From contig NC_091172.1 of assembly GCF_040958095.1 (NCBI RefSeq), positions 25,810,562 through 25,874,561 of the forward strand: DNA of 64,000 nucleotides, written 5' to 3'. Positions within the stretch are counted from its first letter, which is position 1. Every line of letters begins with the position of its first letter. Shown here piece by piece: positions 21,778 to 32,130 of the stretch. The notes beneath the pieces are model-generated. The model was not told where the DNA came from, did not search any database, and saw nothing but the letters and a program-made list of their open reading frames with translations. The position numbers and the translations under genes are program-made. Origin of the DNA: Procambarus clarkii. Its lineage: Eukaryota; Arthropoda; Malacostraca; Decapoda; Cambaridae.

Positions 21778-21842
21778 GGTGATTGTTCTTGCTGCTGGTG
21801 CTGCATGGTGATTGTCCTTGCTGCTGTTGGAAGGTGACTGTC
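21755..21842. repeat. ~30-bp imperfect repeat, three copies
   Basis: GCTGCATGGTGATTGTTCTT repeated with GTCCTTGCTGCTG variants. Confidence 0.6.
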
Positions 21843-21944
21843 CTTACTGCAGCATGAGGCGTGTTCTGGCTGAAGAACAGCGTCTCCCAGCTCCGAGAAC
21901 ATGAGCGAGAACGTCTTTCTAAAAATGAATATTTTGAAGCTGTC

Positions 21945-21948
<4 letters not shown>

Positions 21949-22036
<88 letters not shown>
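21949..22036. repeat. (GA)n microsatellite
   Basis: About 44 GA units. Confidence 0.97.
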
Positions 22037-22037
<1 letters not shown>

Positions 22038-22519
22038 ATTCATCGTGGTGGGTTTTCTGCGGTGAACGTTCTTTTCCCGCGTATGTTGTTCTTTGTTGTG
22101 TTCATACTTGTTGAAGTGGCACTACTGGTGAACACGGTGTTCTGCTGAGTGCGGAACTATGTGTCTATCGAGGTGCCGCGAGGCTTGCCGTGGTGTAGGT
22201 GTAGTGCCAGAGTGTCGTCTGGGTGTTGTGTGTGTGTGTGTTACGTGAGCTGTTGCGAGAAAAGGTGTATTTTTGATGAAGGTCACCGTGGCTTTTAGGT
22301 TCGTCCACTTGGTGTCTGGTCAGGACAGCGATGGTCATGTATCTTGCACGGTCGGTGCTCGATCCCCCGATGCATTCACTCTTTGTGGCGGGGCTCTTGT
22401 ACTACTGTGGTTACTGTAGTAATGTGTAGGACGCTGTGTCTCCTCTCTGTATACCACTTTGTTTACACTATTTACCGACTACTCCTCAACCATCACTGCC
22501 CATTCCTCTCTCCTCATTC
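22037..22519. other. Anonymous sequence, no gene seen
   Basis: GT-rich, with no repeat match and no convincing coding frame. Confidence 0.45.
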
Positions 22520-23500
22520 GTCAGCCCTCACTTCCCAGAGAGGGGGAGGGGGAGAGAGGGAGAGAGAGAGAGAGAGAAGGGGGGGGAGGTAGAGACGGAG
22601 GGGGTGGTTGGGGAGAGGGTTAGGTGGGAAGGGTTGGGAGGGAGGGAAGGGGAGGGAGGGAGGGGGTGATGAGGTGTACCATCATCGATCATCAGGAGGA
22701 ACACGGCAGAGTTCCTCCTTGATTCACCTGACGCCGCTCTCCCTCCCTCCCTCTTGCTCTCCCTCTTGCTCTCCCTCCCTCCTCCCTCCACCCTCCCTCT
22801 TGCTCTCCCTCCTCCCTCCCTCTTGCTCTCCCTCCCTCTTGCTTTCCCTCCTCCCTCCCTCCCTCTTGCTCTCTCTCCTCCCTCCCTCTTGTTCTCCCTC
22901 CCTCCTCCCTCTCTTGCTCTCCCTCCCTCTTGCTCCCCCTCCCTCCCTCCCTCCCTCTTGCTCTCCCTCCCTTCTCCCTCCCTCCTCCCTCCCTCCCTCC
23001 TCCCTCCCTCTTGCTCTCCCTCCTTCCTCCCTCTTGCTCTCCCTCCTCCCTCCCTCTTGCTCTCTGTCCCTCCCTCCTCACCCTCCCTCCCTCCCTCGCC
23101 ACCTTCTGGGAAACTTAAAGAAAGTTCCAAGAAGCAAAGTCAAACGAGATAGAGAAAAGAAATTTGCGTGTTAGTGAGGCAGGGGAGAGGGGGTGGGGGA
23201 GGGAGAGAGGGAGGGAAGGAGAGTGGTGGGGGAGGGAGGGAGGGAGGGAAGGAGGGTGCGGGGGGGGGGGGGGTTTGAGAGTTGAGAGGTGCATGTTGAA
23301 TTCACGTCGTTATGTTGCCAGGCGGCCATTAGCTGCAAGGTGCAGGAGACGCCAACCCCGGCAATTGTGGCTGGCCCCGAGGGTGGTGGTGTTGGTGGGG
23401 GTGGTTGGTGGGGGTGGTTGGTGGGGGGGGTAGTTAAAGGAGAGGCTTCGGGAGGGAAGAAATAGTCAGTGGAAATGGGGGGGGGCGTCGGGAAGGGGGG
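22520..23500. repeat. Purine then pyrimidine then purine low-complexity block
   Basis: G/A-rich at 22525-22670, a CCCTCCCTCTTGCTCT minisatellite of variable unit length at 22736-23100, then G/A-rich at 23180-23275 and G-runs to 23500. Mirror-like polypurine/polypyrimidine strands of this length favour triplex or quadruplex DNA. Long open frames here are compositional. Confidence 0.9.
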
Positions 23501-23519
23501 TGTAGATACAGCAGTTGTG

Positions 23520-23690
23520 GTGATAGTTATAAGTGGAGGGTGTAGTGTAGTGTAGTGTAGTGTAGGGTAGGGTGTAGGGTAAGAGTGTAGTGTTGGGTGA
23601 GGGTGTAGGGTAAGAGTGTAGTGTTGGGTGAGGGTGTAGGGTAAGGGTGATGGGATAGTGTTGGGTGTAGTGAAGGGGTGAGGGTGTATG
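23520..23690. repeat. TGTAGTG/TGTAGGG degenerate tandem repeat
   Basis: TGTAG pentamers at 23538-23565, then two copies of a ~30-bp unit with GGGTGTAGGGTAAGAGTGTA. It is not the arthropod telomere unit. Confidence 0.7.
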
Positions 23691-24080
23691 TGGTGATTCA
23701 GCAGTGAGGACTGATGGGGAAGGCGATGGATGGGCTGAGTAATGATGACTGAGATGAGTAATTATGGGTGAGGAAAGTGGTGATGAGTGAGGTGACGAAT
23801 GATAGTTAAGGTGAATAATGGGTTAATTAATGCCGTCATTAGACCAATAAGGGGCAAAAAGGTTGTAAGTGGTAATGGCCAGTTAAGCATTCCCATTGTA
23901 AAATGTACACATGTTTTCCGTGAGCATTACTCTCTAAATTAACTGTAAACCATATTTCAAAAGCTAGTAAGCTAAACACCAGAATGTTCTAGTAAAAGTA
24001 AACTGACCGGACCAGCAGATATCCTATAGAACTTTGAAATCAAATCTGACCTATCAGAGAGAGAGAGAGAGATTCAGTTT
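23691..24080. other. Anonymous sequence, no gene seen
   Basis: TGATGA-rich to 23830; short GA run at 24057-24072. Confidence 0.4.
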
Positions 24081-24252
24081 GAAATTAACCAATGAGAGTA
24101 CACCAGGTTTGACTTCAGCCAATGGGAGCACACCAGCTTTGATTTCAGCCAATGGGAGCGAGCCGCACGGAACTGAGGGCGGCGCCTCCCGACATGTTGC
24201 ATCCATCATTCTGTCATTCACGAAGGAGCCAGCAGGCGGGGATGACGTCGCA
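24081..24252 (+). promoter_or_regulatory. Three CCAAT boxes on a 30-bp repeat, plus CRE core
   Basis: CCAAT occurs at 24089, 24119 and 24149, exactly 30 bp apart, because a 30-bp unit (TCAGCCAATGGGAGCACACC...) is repeated. A CRE-like TGACGTCG lies at 24243-24250. NF-Y sites at about three helical turns plus a CRE are typical of TATA-less promoters. No TATA box or transcript is visible, and no gene follows closely. Could be a chance repeat. Confidence 0.35.
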
Positions 24253-24401
24253 GTTGTCGCTGCAACAGAATACATTCAATTGATCATCAGAATATAGCTG
24301 CATAACTTGGGTTGGTGTGTAAGAGCAGCCTTGTGCTCTGAGTACATCAGGGCACTGTATCGTCGTATCCAGCTGTATCGGGAAGATTGAGCAGAACACT
24401 A

Positions 24402-24632
24402 TACACAGAAATCACAATAGCGTGATATATCAAATGAACAAATGCCACAAGGGCATGGGGGGAATTGTGTAAAATCCTGGTTTGTGTCTCGGAGAGGCTG
24501 CAGGATCCAAGTAAATTCAATAGTATTTCTGGTTGCAATTCTTTGACCATGTCGTAGCTCAGTCGATTAAGGCAGCGTCTGGGATGCTCTCGGATGCAGG
24601 TTCGAATCCTCGTCACGGCCCTTGTGGATTTG
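24402..24632 (+). mobile_element. tRNA-bearing TIR element, best copy
   Basis: The left end ACACAGAAATCACAATAGCG ... CAAATGAACAAATGCCACAAGGG is the inverse of the right end seen in the copies at 1986-2092 and 39651-39772. Inside are GGGGGGAATTGTGT, CCTGGTTTGTGTCTCGGAGA, then a tRNA-like part with A box TAGCTCAGTCG (24556) and B box GGTTCGAATCC (24599), then CACGGCCCTTGTGGATTTGT. The right inverted repeat is truncated at 24632. An intact pol III promoter appears to be flanked by inverted termini. Confidence 0.8.
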
Positions 24633-24845
24633 TCCGATTGAGCTGAGAGTGAGGTGTTAGAGGTGCACCTCCTAGCACCAGGAGATGATGGCTTACTGTT
24701 GCACAGACATTTACATTTATAGATATAGATAATTGAAACAAATTGAATATATACACAATAAAATATCAAGAACGTCACTAAGAGAAAATACTGAACCTGA
24801 ATGATGGCATCCAACCCACATCGCTGGAGTGTTATCTACACATGT

Positions 24846-25060
24846 AAGAGAACAGGACCTCGTAGTACAGTTAGATTCGTTCTTGCTTTCAATCGGGGGT
24901 CCCGAGTTCGATTCCCGAACGGGACAGAAAGGGTTGAGTATATTTCCTTTCACCAAATGGGTCCCTGTTGGACTAGCGATTAATAAGTACCCGGGTTGTG
25001 GGGTTGCCACCTGGGGAAGGTCGGTAGTTCCACCTTGGCAGAACTTCGGTAATAAGTTCT
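24846..25060 (+). mobile_element. Diverged tRNA-derived SINE
   Basis: Follows the SINE plan: ACCTCGTAGTACAGTTAGAT, B box AGTTCGATTCCCG, then TCCTTTCACCAAATGGGTCC, a degenerate core (GACTAGCGATTAATAAGTACC) and GCCACCTGGGGAAGG. The tail is not recognised. Confidence 0.7.
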
Positions 25061-25385
25061 AAAGAATATATATCCAGGCTTCTTGTCCCCAACAAAACGA
25101 ATTAATAATATCAAAGTGGTGATATTATTTGTCACTGGACCCGTGTTGGGTGACGACTTGGAGAGGGGAGGGGAGGGGAGGGGTGAGGGGGAAAAGATGG
25201 GGGTGTAAGGTTGTGAGGTGTATGGGGTAGTGAAGGGTGAGGGGATAGTAAGGAGTGAGGGGTTATGAGTGAGGTGTGAGGGGAGGGGGGGGGATGGAAC
25301 TAGTGCGTGACGTATATCTCCCCCTCCCCCCCCCCCCTGCTGCTTAGTCCTTATGCACCCATTCCATTGATTTATGGCCCTGAGT
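25061..25385. other. G-rich anonymous sequence
   Basis: GGGGAGGGGAG runs at 25155-25185 and 25273-25291; C run at 25320-25340. No gene. Confidence 0.5.
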
Positions 25386-26246
25386 CAGTGTGTGTGTATT
25401 CACCTAGTTGTGCTTGCGGGGGTTGAGCTCTGCTCTTTCGACCCGCCTCTCAACTGTGTGTGTGTGTGTGTGTGGTCCCAGTTGTACTCACCTTGTTGTG
25501 CTGGGGGGGGGGGGGAGGGGGGGTTTAATGGTCCTGTATGACTGACCACCCTGTGTGGTGGGGACTTTAACATCACGGAGCTAGCTTTTTGACCCACACT
25601 GTACTCCCCTTCATATGGTCTAGGGCAGCTGCCCACATACAGATGTACCGAAATGTGTTAATAACAAAAAAATGGTCCCTCCTCTCTACTGTCAATCAAC
25701 TGGTGTTCAGTTTCTGGAGCCTAATGGGCCTTATCATATCAAATCTACATTTGAAACTGTGTATGTAGTCAGTCTCCACCACATCACTTCCTAATGCATT
25801 CCATCTACTAACTACTCTGACACTGAAGAATTCTTTCTAATGTCTCTGTGGCTCATTTGGGTACTCAGTTTCCACCTGTGTCCCCTTGTTCGTGTTCCAC
25901 CCGTGCTGAAGAGTTTGTCTCTGTCCATCCTGTCAATTCCCCCCTGAGAATTTTGTAGGTGTTGATCATGTCTCCCTATACTTTTCTCTCTTCCAAGGAC
26001 GTGAGGTTTAGCTCCCGTAGCCATTCCTCGTAGCTCATACCTCTCAGTTCCGGGACCAGTCTGGTGGCATACCTCTGAATCTTCTCTAACTTAGTCTTGT
26101 GTTTAACTAGGTATGAATTCCAGGCTGGAGCTGCATACTCCAGGATTGGTCTGACATAAGTGGTATACAGGGTCCTGAACGATTCCTTACACAAGTTTAT
26201 AAAGGCAGTTCTTATGTTGGCCAATCTAGCATATGCTGCTGGGGGA
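25386..26246 (-). pseudogene. LINE-A 3' half, carrying an inserted foldback
   Basis: On the minus strand, from 26224, two overlapping frames give RTLYTTYVRPILEYAAPAWN and ELRGMSYEEWLRELNLTSLE, then (after a frameshift near 25985) DMINTYKILRG-like and GTRTRGHRWKLSTQMSHRDI before decay near 25800. The 3' UTR follows to GTGAATAC at 25386 but is interrupted at about 25520-25673 by a foldback element and has an internal TG expansion at 25457-25474. 5'-truncated; no catalytic RT motifs. Confidence 0.85.
25524..25673. mobile_element. Foldback-family element inside LINE-A 3' UTR
   Basis: Contains CTGTATGACTGACCACCCTG, GAGCTAGCTTTTTGAC and ACTGTACTCCCCTTCATATGG, then CTAGGGCAGCTGC. These blocks occur separately in the two foldbacks at 59415-59567 and 59610-59836, so this copy joins halves of both. 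LINE-A UTR sequence is continuous across it. Confidence 0.7.
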
Positions 26247-26400
26247 GGGGGAGAGGGGGGGGGGCAGATTGACTGTGAGGGGAGTGTGAGGGAGGATGAG
26301 GTAGAGTATGAGGATGAGGGGGAGAACTATGAGGAGGTGTGTGAGCAGCCTCTCGAGCGGTCACAACGTCACTAAACTGGTGTACCAAATTGACCGAACG

Positions 26401-26420
26401 TAACCTAACCTAACCTAACC
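26401..26420. repeat. Interstitial TTAGG telomere-type tract
   Basis: Four perfect TAACC units, the arthropod telomere repeat in reverse. It follows TTGACCGAACG. Confidence 0.85.
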
Positions 26421-26635
26421 GAGGACCCAAGAATAGAACACGGAACATTACCACAATGTTTGCGAGCTGTTCTTATGTGTTTAGTACACCAGGTTTTGGT
26501 GGTAGGGGCTTGACACGTCACAGTGCGACGTGGTGTTGGAGTCACGCCGTCTACCAGCTGACGTCTGTCTGAGTCACACATTATTATCCTGTTTACCTAA
26601 TTATTGTTTATCTTTGTGCGTGTTTTGTGTCATCC
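26421..26635. other. Anonymous sequence
   Basis: No repeat or gene recognised. Confidence 0.4.
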
Positions 26636-26893
<258 letters not shown>

Positions 26894-26945
26894 CCGGTGA
26901 CGAACACAGAAGGAAATGCTTTCTTGAAATATCACTAATGCAAAG

Positions 26946-27048
<103 letters not shown>

Positions 27049-27059
27049 TGTGTGTGTGT

Positions 27060-27396
27060 GTGTGTGTTGTTGAATATGACCGAAAGGGTAAGATTAATGA
27101 TTCTAACACGAATCTTCTCAATATTTCTTACGTTTTTCTTCACTGTAAGGGGTAATTGAAATATTAACTCTCCAAAGTTCATTTTCTCATTTTTTTTTAT
27201 TTATGGTCTGACGCCTAAAAGCCTTTCGCAAAGGCTTCTTACATTTTCAAAGACAGGTTTACACATATCATCTCATGCTTTTATTCGTTTTGGGTGAGGT
27301 GATATGACACAAATGTTTTGGGTGAGGTGATAGAACACGAATCAATGGGTATAAATTGGATATGAAAACATAAGAATGGAAGTAACTACAGAAGGC
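27060..27396 (-). mobile_element. Penelope-like element 3' tail
   Basis: Same tail as at 1-90 and 63056-63398, ending in GGTCATATTCAACA next to GT/TA repeats. It contains a hairpin AAAAGCCTTTCGCAAAGGCTT-like segment near 27216-27237 and two TTTTGGGTGAGGTGATA repeats. It lies directly downstream of the endonuclease remnant at 27397-27780. A short stretch at 27363-27400 (AGAAGGCCTATTGGCCCAT) also matches a repeat at 54085-54110. Confidence 0.7.
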
Positions 27397-27780
27397 CTAT
27401 TGGCCCATATTTTCTCTTGCTGCTTCTATGTTGGTTCGGGGTCTTGAAGTGGGTAGAATATAGTTATGCATTAATTGGCTGTTGATTGCTGGTTTTGACT
27501 TTTTGATGTGTAGTGCCTCGCTGATGTCGAGTCTCCTGCTTTCGCTGTATCTATCGATGATTTCTGTGTTGCTTGTTAAGACTTCTCTGGTGATGGTCCG
27601 GTTGTGAGAAGAGAGTATATGTTCCTTGATGGAGCCCTGTTGTTTGTGCATTGTTAATCGCCTAGAAAGAGACATTGTTGTCTTGCCTATATCCTGAGAT
27701 CTTTGGGGCTTACAGTCCCCAAGTGTGCATGTGAAGGCATCAAAGATCTCAGTATATAGGCAGGAGGTGCTGCCAATCAC
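27397..27780 (-). pseudogene. Penelope-like GIY-YIG-type endonuclease remnant
   Basis: A 127-codon frame reads ...FTCTLGDC..., then DIGKTTMSLSRRLTMHKQQG, SIKEHILSSHN, EIIDRYSESRRLDISEALHI and KPAINSQL. The IGKT-SLSRRL block, the paired Cys (CTLGDC) and His (MHK...KEH...SHN), and the closing EALHI-P-N motif are the pattern of the endonuclease domain at the C terminus of Penelope-like retroelements, which cut target DNA for insertion. The upstream reverse transcriptase is absent. Assignment rests on recalled motif order; moderate confidence. A more distant GIY-YIG gene is possible. Confidence 0.6.
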
Positions 27781-27782
27781 CG

Positions 27783-28225
27783 GGAAGGAGCCAAGTTACG
27801 TAAATACAGAGACCTTGATCACCACTACAATTTTGTCCCCATTGCCTCAGAGGCACTTGGTGCCTGGGGTAAAAGTGCTGCTATCCTGGAAACACAAACC
27901 GAAACTGTCTCTATTTTCCGCTTGTTACAACTTGTAATAAAGTTGTTACATCTTGGCTTAACGTGTTTATGACATATTAGAACGTTGTTACAACTTGCTA
28001 TATTGGTTGTTATAATTGATTAGGTGTTAAAACTTGTTCAAACGTTGTACCAACGTCGTAGTTTCGGTGTGTGTTTGACGGGTAGTTTTTTGAAGGAGCT
28101 GGGTTCCAAGCCAATTGAAACAACTAGAGTCCCTAGAGCCGCCAGTTTTCTCTTTCAGCGCCTTAGTGATCCAGAGAGGAAATGCTCACTGCATCCATGG
28201 TTCCTGCCAGCCATCTGAGGAGCTG
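27783..28225 (+). pseudogene. R2-like LINE C-terminal fragment, interrupted
   Basis: Plus strand: KLRKYRDLDHHYNFVPIASE ALGAWGKSA (27795-27885) corresponds to KYRRLEGQYTFVPIMSETHG in the copy at 62690-62760. After an insertion at 27918-28075 the match resumes with FLKELGSKPIE and RAASFLFQRLSDPERKCSLH (28085-28200), ending just before a stop. No endonuclease motif is retained. Confidence 0.7.
27918..28075. repeat. GTTGTTACAACTTG-rich insertion in R2-like LINE
   Basis: Repeated TTGTTACAACTTG, AACGTTGTTACAACTTGC and CAACGTTGT-like motifs. It separates two halves of the LINE protein match. Related to 12330-12450. Confidence 0.6.
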
Positions 28226-28317
28226 GAGGAGCTATACAGCCTGTGACAAGTAGCCTTGTACCCTGCATGAAACCCATGTTGTAACTCTCTTTGTGTAATG
28301 AAATTTTAAAATAAGGT

Positions 28318-28440
28318 TAGATATGTTGACCAGACCACACGCTAGAAGGTGAAGGGACGACGACGTTTCGGTCCGTCCTGGACCATTCTCAAGTCGATTG
28401 TGAGAATGGTCCATTCTCACAATCCGGTCCAGTGTTGACA
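28318..28440. mobile_element. Foldback element, partial copy (GACGACGTTTCGGTCC family)
   Basis: TATGTTGACCAGACCACACG, then GAAGGTGAAGGGACGACG and TTTCGGTCCGTCCTGGACC match the left arm at 41719-41785. The right arm survives only as GAGAATGGTCCATTCTCAC, itself a small hairpin. Confidence 0.8.
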
Positions 28441-28535
28441 AAGGCCCAGATCGGCCGAAATGTTCATCTCTCTTTCCCATTCCTTTGTGGATTTTCCACA
28501 TACAAATGATCAGTGTGTTTAGTAATCGTCAATTG

Positions 28536-28927
<392 letters not shown>

Positions 28928-29020
28928 CTCTACGACCCGACCAGGGTTCGAACCTGCATAGCCAGGACTGACCCGCTGGCGTACACAGTACCATAACCAC
29001 CTCATCAGCGGTTCACTGGG
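28928..29020 (-). mobile_element. tRNA-like SINE fragment
   Basis: Minus strand GATGAGGTGGTTATGGTACT (A-box-like) then GCAGGTTCGAACCCTGGTCG (B box GGTTCGAACCC). It does not match the other SINE heads in the window. Confidence 0.55.
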
Positions 29021-30329
29021 CTCCATGACTGCACATTCCCCGGCAACCCTCGTGGTGCAATTTGGTCACAGTTGTTCATGAAATCCTGGTGCATGACGGG
29101 GCCGTGCCGAGTCTCCAGATGCGAGAGGAAGTAAGAATTGTCACCAAGCACACATAGACAGGACCCGGGTGGTGGCTGATGAAGACTGGAGGTGCCTCAC
29201 AAGTAAGGAGACAGGGCGGGTCACCAGATCTTGTCACCAAGAGCTTTTTAGGTGCTGTGGGCGTTGGCGTGCAGCACACACATGCGTGCGATGATGCGGG
29301 TGTGGGGGGCGGTGTGTGGGGGCGTCTGGCGATGCAGGTGTGGGGAACCTAGCATGACACGAGGACATGAGTGAGACGAGAAGTGATGACTACAGTTGGT
29401 GATGGATGACTCTGAGCGCTGCGGATGAGGCAGTTGTGTATACATACCTGCATCACAGCGCCTGTATCATGGATACTTCATTATTTTCAATGTCAGTGTT
29501 GACCAATAGACCTACCGATCAACACTGATCCCCCTGTCACGGGGACACCCCCCCCCTCGTCACAGAACCCCCCTGTCACAGGACCCGTCACAGGACCCCT
29601 GTCACAGGACCTGTGTTAATCAACAGAATATATATCTGCTCCTCCGAGAGCCACCCATCCTCCCGGTGGGTGAGAGGTGACAGTGGGTGATCTGCCCGAA
29701 TATCTGAGATAATACCAAATTATTATTTATAAACATGAACCAATCCGAGCACAGCTGGTGACTCCAAGATTGGCTGACGCGAGGTCACCCAGCGCGAGGC
29801 TTGGGTACGGGCGGACTTAGCTAGCTTCCAGGTTCAAACTTTAATTTGCCACAACGTACAAAATGCAAAGTGCTGACTTAACCAGAAACGTATTAACCCT
29901 AGCCACCCACCTAGCTTTACGTACCGATGTATAGAAAACGGGATATGTGTGTGAGCCGCTAGTTTTAATAGTAATTTGACCTCGGGGAATACGACGTGTA
30001 ACTTGACTGCTGCCAACGCTCTCGGCCGTGTAGTGGGAGAACACACAAGGTACAAGTGGAAATTGTACCCTTAAAAAGGGAAAAGTCTGTGTATGATTCA
30101 GGACAACTACGGTGTTTGTAGGGAGTCATGATAGCTGGGCTACCGAGAGACAAGAGTTTACATGTAAACTATTATCTCTTGGCAGGACAGGCATAAGGGA
30201 GTCACGGAGTCTCGAACTGTGGACAGGAAAATTGAAGTTCGACTTAGTAGTTATAGATCACCCACAGAAAATCTACACAGTAAAATAACAACGTACTGGA
30301 GTGAACGATAGGGAATAAAATGCAGAACA
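29021..30329. other. Anonymous, possibly unique sequence
   Basis: About 1.3 kb without repeat matches. CTGTCACAGGACC repeats at 29533-29612 are a small tandem array. Several 60-70 codon open frames show no domain. Confidence 0.5.
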
Positions 30330-30605
30330 GAACCAGTGAAGAGCAGAGGTGCCTTAGGCACAATCAGAGAACACTGTATAAACATCAGAGGTCCGCGGTT
30401 GTTCAACGTCCTCCCAGCGACTATAAGAAATATTGTCTGAACAACAGAGGACATCTTCAAGAGAAAACTAGATCATTTCATCCAAGGAGTGCCGGACCAA
30501 CCGGGGTGTGGTGGGTATGTGGGCCTGCGGGTCACTCCAAGCAACAGCCTGGTGGACCAAACTCTCACAAGTCAAGCCTGGCCTCGGGCCGGGCTTGGGG
30601 AGTAG
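30330..30605 (+). pseudogene. LINE-B C-terminal remnant
   Basis: Plus strand reads RGPRLFNVLPATIRNIV, a stop, then TTEDIFKRKLDHFIQGVPDQ, PGCGGYVGLRVTPSNSLVDQ and a terminal WPRAGLGE before TAG at 30603. This is the typical C-terminal end of a non-LTR retrotransposon ORF2. The same protein end (NSLVDQ) is found on the minus strand at 53600-53690. Confidence 0.75.
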
Positions 30606-30636
30606 AAGAACTCCCAGAACCCCATCAACCAGGTAT

Positions 30637-30798
30637 CACGCTGAACTGCAGGTCATTCTGGCTGGTTTGGAGAAAGTACCTCAAGACGAAAAAGATGTTT
30701 TCGTATTTAACGATAGCCGAGGAGTTCATGATTCATTATACTGTCAAAATCCAATCTTCATGTCCATATTTGAGGATTGTAAGGAAAAGGATAAATGA
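30637..30798 (+). pseudogene. LINE RNase H domain fragment
   Basis: Frame of 53 residues: YHAELQVILAGLEKVPQDEK, DVFVFNDSRGVHDSL, NPIFMSIFEDCKEK. AEL...AL and the FxDSRGxxDSL motif are the second and third catalytic blocks of RNase H (Glu and Asp). T of TDS is replaced by N. It is not contiguous with the preceding LINE-B end and belongs to another element, since an RNase H domain would normally precede, not follow, that C terminus. Confidence 0.65.
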
Positions 30799-30814
30799 CA
30801 TAAAGCTAAACGGC

Positions 30815-32003
30815 CTGAACATCTGGAGCGAAAGAACTTTGCAACACAGCATCAACATGGGTTCAAGGATGGCAAGTCCTGCCTCACAGGGTTACTTGAA
30901 TTCTACGACCAGGCAAGAAAGAGAAGGGTGGGCAGACTGCATATTTTTGGATTGCCAGAAAGCCTTTAACACAGTACGACACAAGAGGCTAGTGAAAAAG
31001 CTAGAGATGCAGTTTGGAGTGGAAGGGAAGGTACTCCATTGGATAAGGAAGTACCTAAGCAGCAGAAGACAGCGAGTTACTGTGAGGGTGATGTCTCAGA
31101 TTGGCGAGACGTTACAAGTGGAGTCCCGCAGGGGTCAGTCCATGGACCTATACTGTTTCTAATATACGTAAATGCTCTCCCAGAGGGTATAGAATCGTTC
31201 TTCTCATTGTTTGCTGACGATGCAAAAATTATGAGGACAATTAAAACAGAGGATGATAGTAGGAGGCTACAAGATGACCTAGACAGACTGAATAAATGGT
31301 CCAACAAATGGCTACTGAAGTTCAACCTGAGTAAATGCAAGATCATGAAACTAGGCGGTGGAAACAGGAGGCCAGACACAGGATACCGAATGGGAATGAA
31401 GTACTTCATGAAACGGACAGAGAGAAAGATCTAGGAGTTGATATCACACCAAACCTGTCTCCTGAAGCCCACATAAAAAGAATTACGTCTGCGGCATATG
31501 CGAGGCTGGCTAACATCAGAACAGCCTTCAGGAACCTATGTAAGGAATCGTTCAGAACCTTGTATACCACATATGTAAGACCAATCCTGGAGTATGCAGC
31601 CCCAGCATGGAGCCCGTACCTTGTCAAGCACAAGACGAAGCTGGAAAACGTTCAGAGGTATGCCACTAGACTAGTCCCAGAACTAAGAGGCATGAGTTAC
31701 GAGGAAAGGCTAAGTGAACTGCACCTCACGTCGCTGGAAGACAGAAGAGCTCGGGAAGACATGATCACTATCTATAAAATTATCAGAGGAATTGACAGGG
31801 TAGGTAATGGTAAACTTTTTAACACGGGTGGAACACGAACAAGGGGACACAGGTGGAAAATGAGTACCCAAATGAGCCACAGGGACGTTAGAAAGAACTT
31901 GTTCAGTGTCAGAGTAGTTAACAGATGGAATGCATTAGGCAGTGATGTGGTGGAGGCTGACTCCATACACAGTTTCAAGTGTAGATATCATAGAACCCAG
32001 TAG
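30815..32003 (+). pseudogene. LINE-A reverse transcriptase, best copy (CR1/Jockey-like)
   Basis: Three overlapping frames together cover most of an RT. Frame 2 gives ADCIFLDCQKAFNTVRHKRL (motif A, catalytic Asp), LHWIRKYLSSRRQRV; after a shift near 31085, [20 protein letters not shown] and FSLFADDAK (motif C, catalytic FADD); then WSNKWLLKFNLSKC. After a second shift near 31393 comes EKDLGVDITPNLSPEAHIKR, YVRPILEYAAPAWSPYLVK, LVPELRGMSYEERLSELHLT and the C terminus to a stop at 32001-32003. The 5' part before about 30815, including any endonuclease, is missing. Two frameshifts make it non-functional. Confidence 0.85.
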
Positions 32004-32130
32004 GCTCAGGAATCTGTACACCAGTTAATTGACGGTTGAGAAGCGGGACCAAAGAGCCAGAGCTCAACCCCCGCAAGCACAACTAGGTGAGTACACACAC
32101 ACACTCACACACACACACACACACACACGT
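32004..32130 (+). mobile_element. LINE-A 3' UTR and CA tail
   Basis: CAGTAGGCTCAGGAATCTG, TTGACGGTTGAGAAGCGGG, ACCAAAGAGCCAGAGCTCAA, CAACTAGGTGAGTAC then (AC)n. This defines the LINE-A 3' end used to recognise other fragments and SINE tails. Confidence 0.85.

Noticed and set aside
22528..23152. Proline/leucine- or Arg/Gly-rich proteins in the CCCTCC block
   Set aside because: Low-complexity purine/pyrimidine DNA with overlapping open frames on both strands.
23520..23690. Telomere-like repeat
   Set aside because: Units are TGTAGTG/TGTAGGG, not TTAGG, and are irregular.
31039..32003. Host reverse transcriptase-like gene
   Set aside because: Frameshifts, a LINE-specific 3' UTR and several truncated copies identify it as a LINE remnant.
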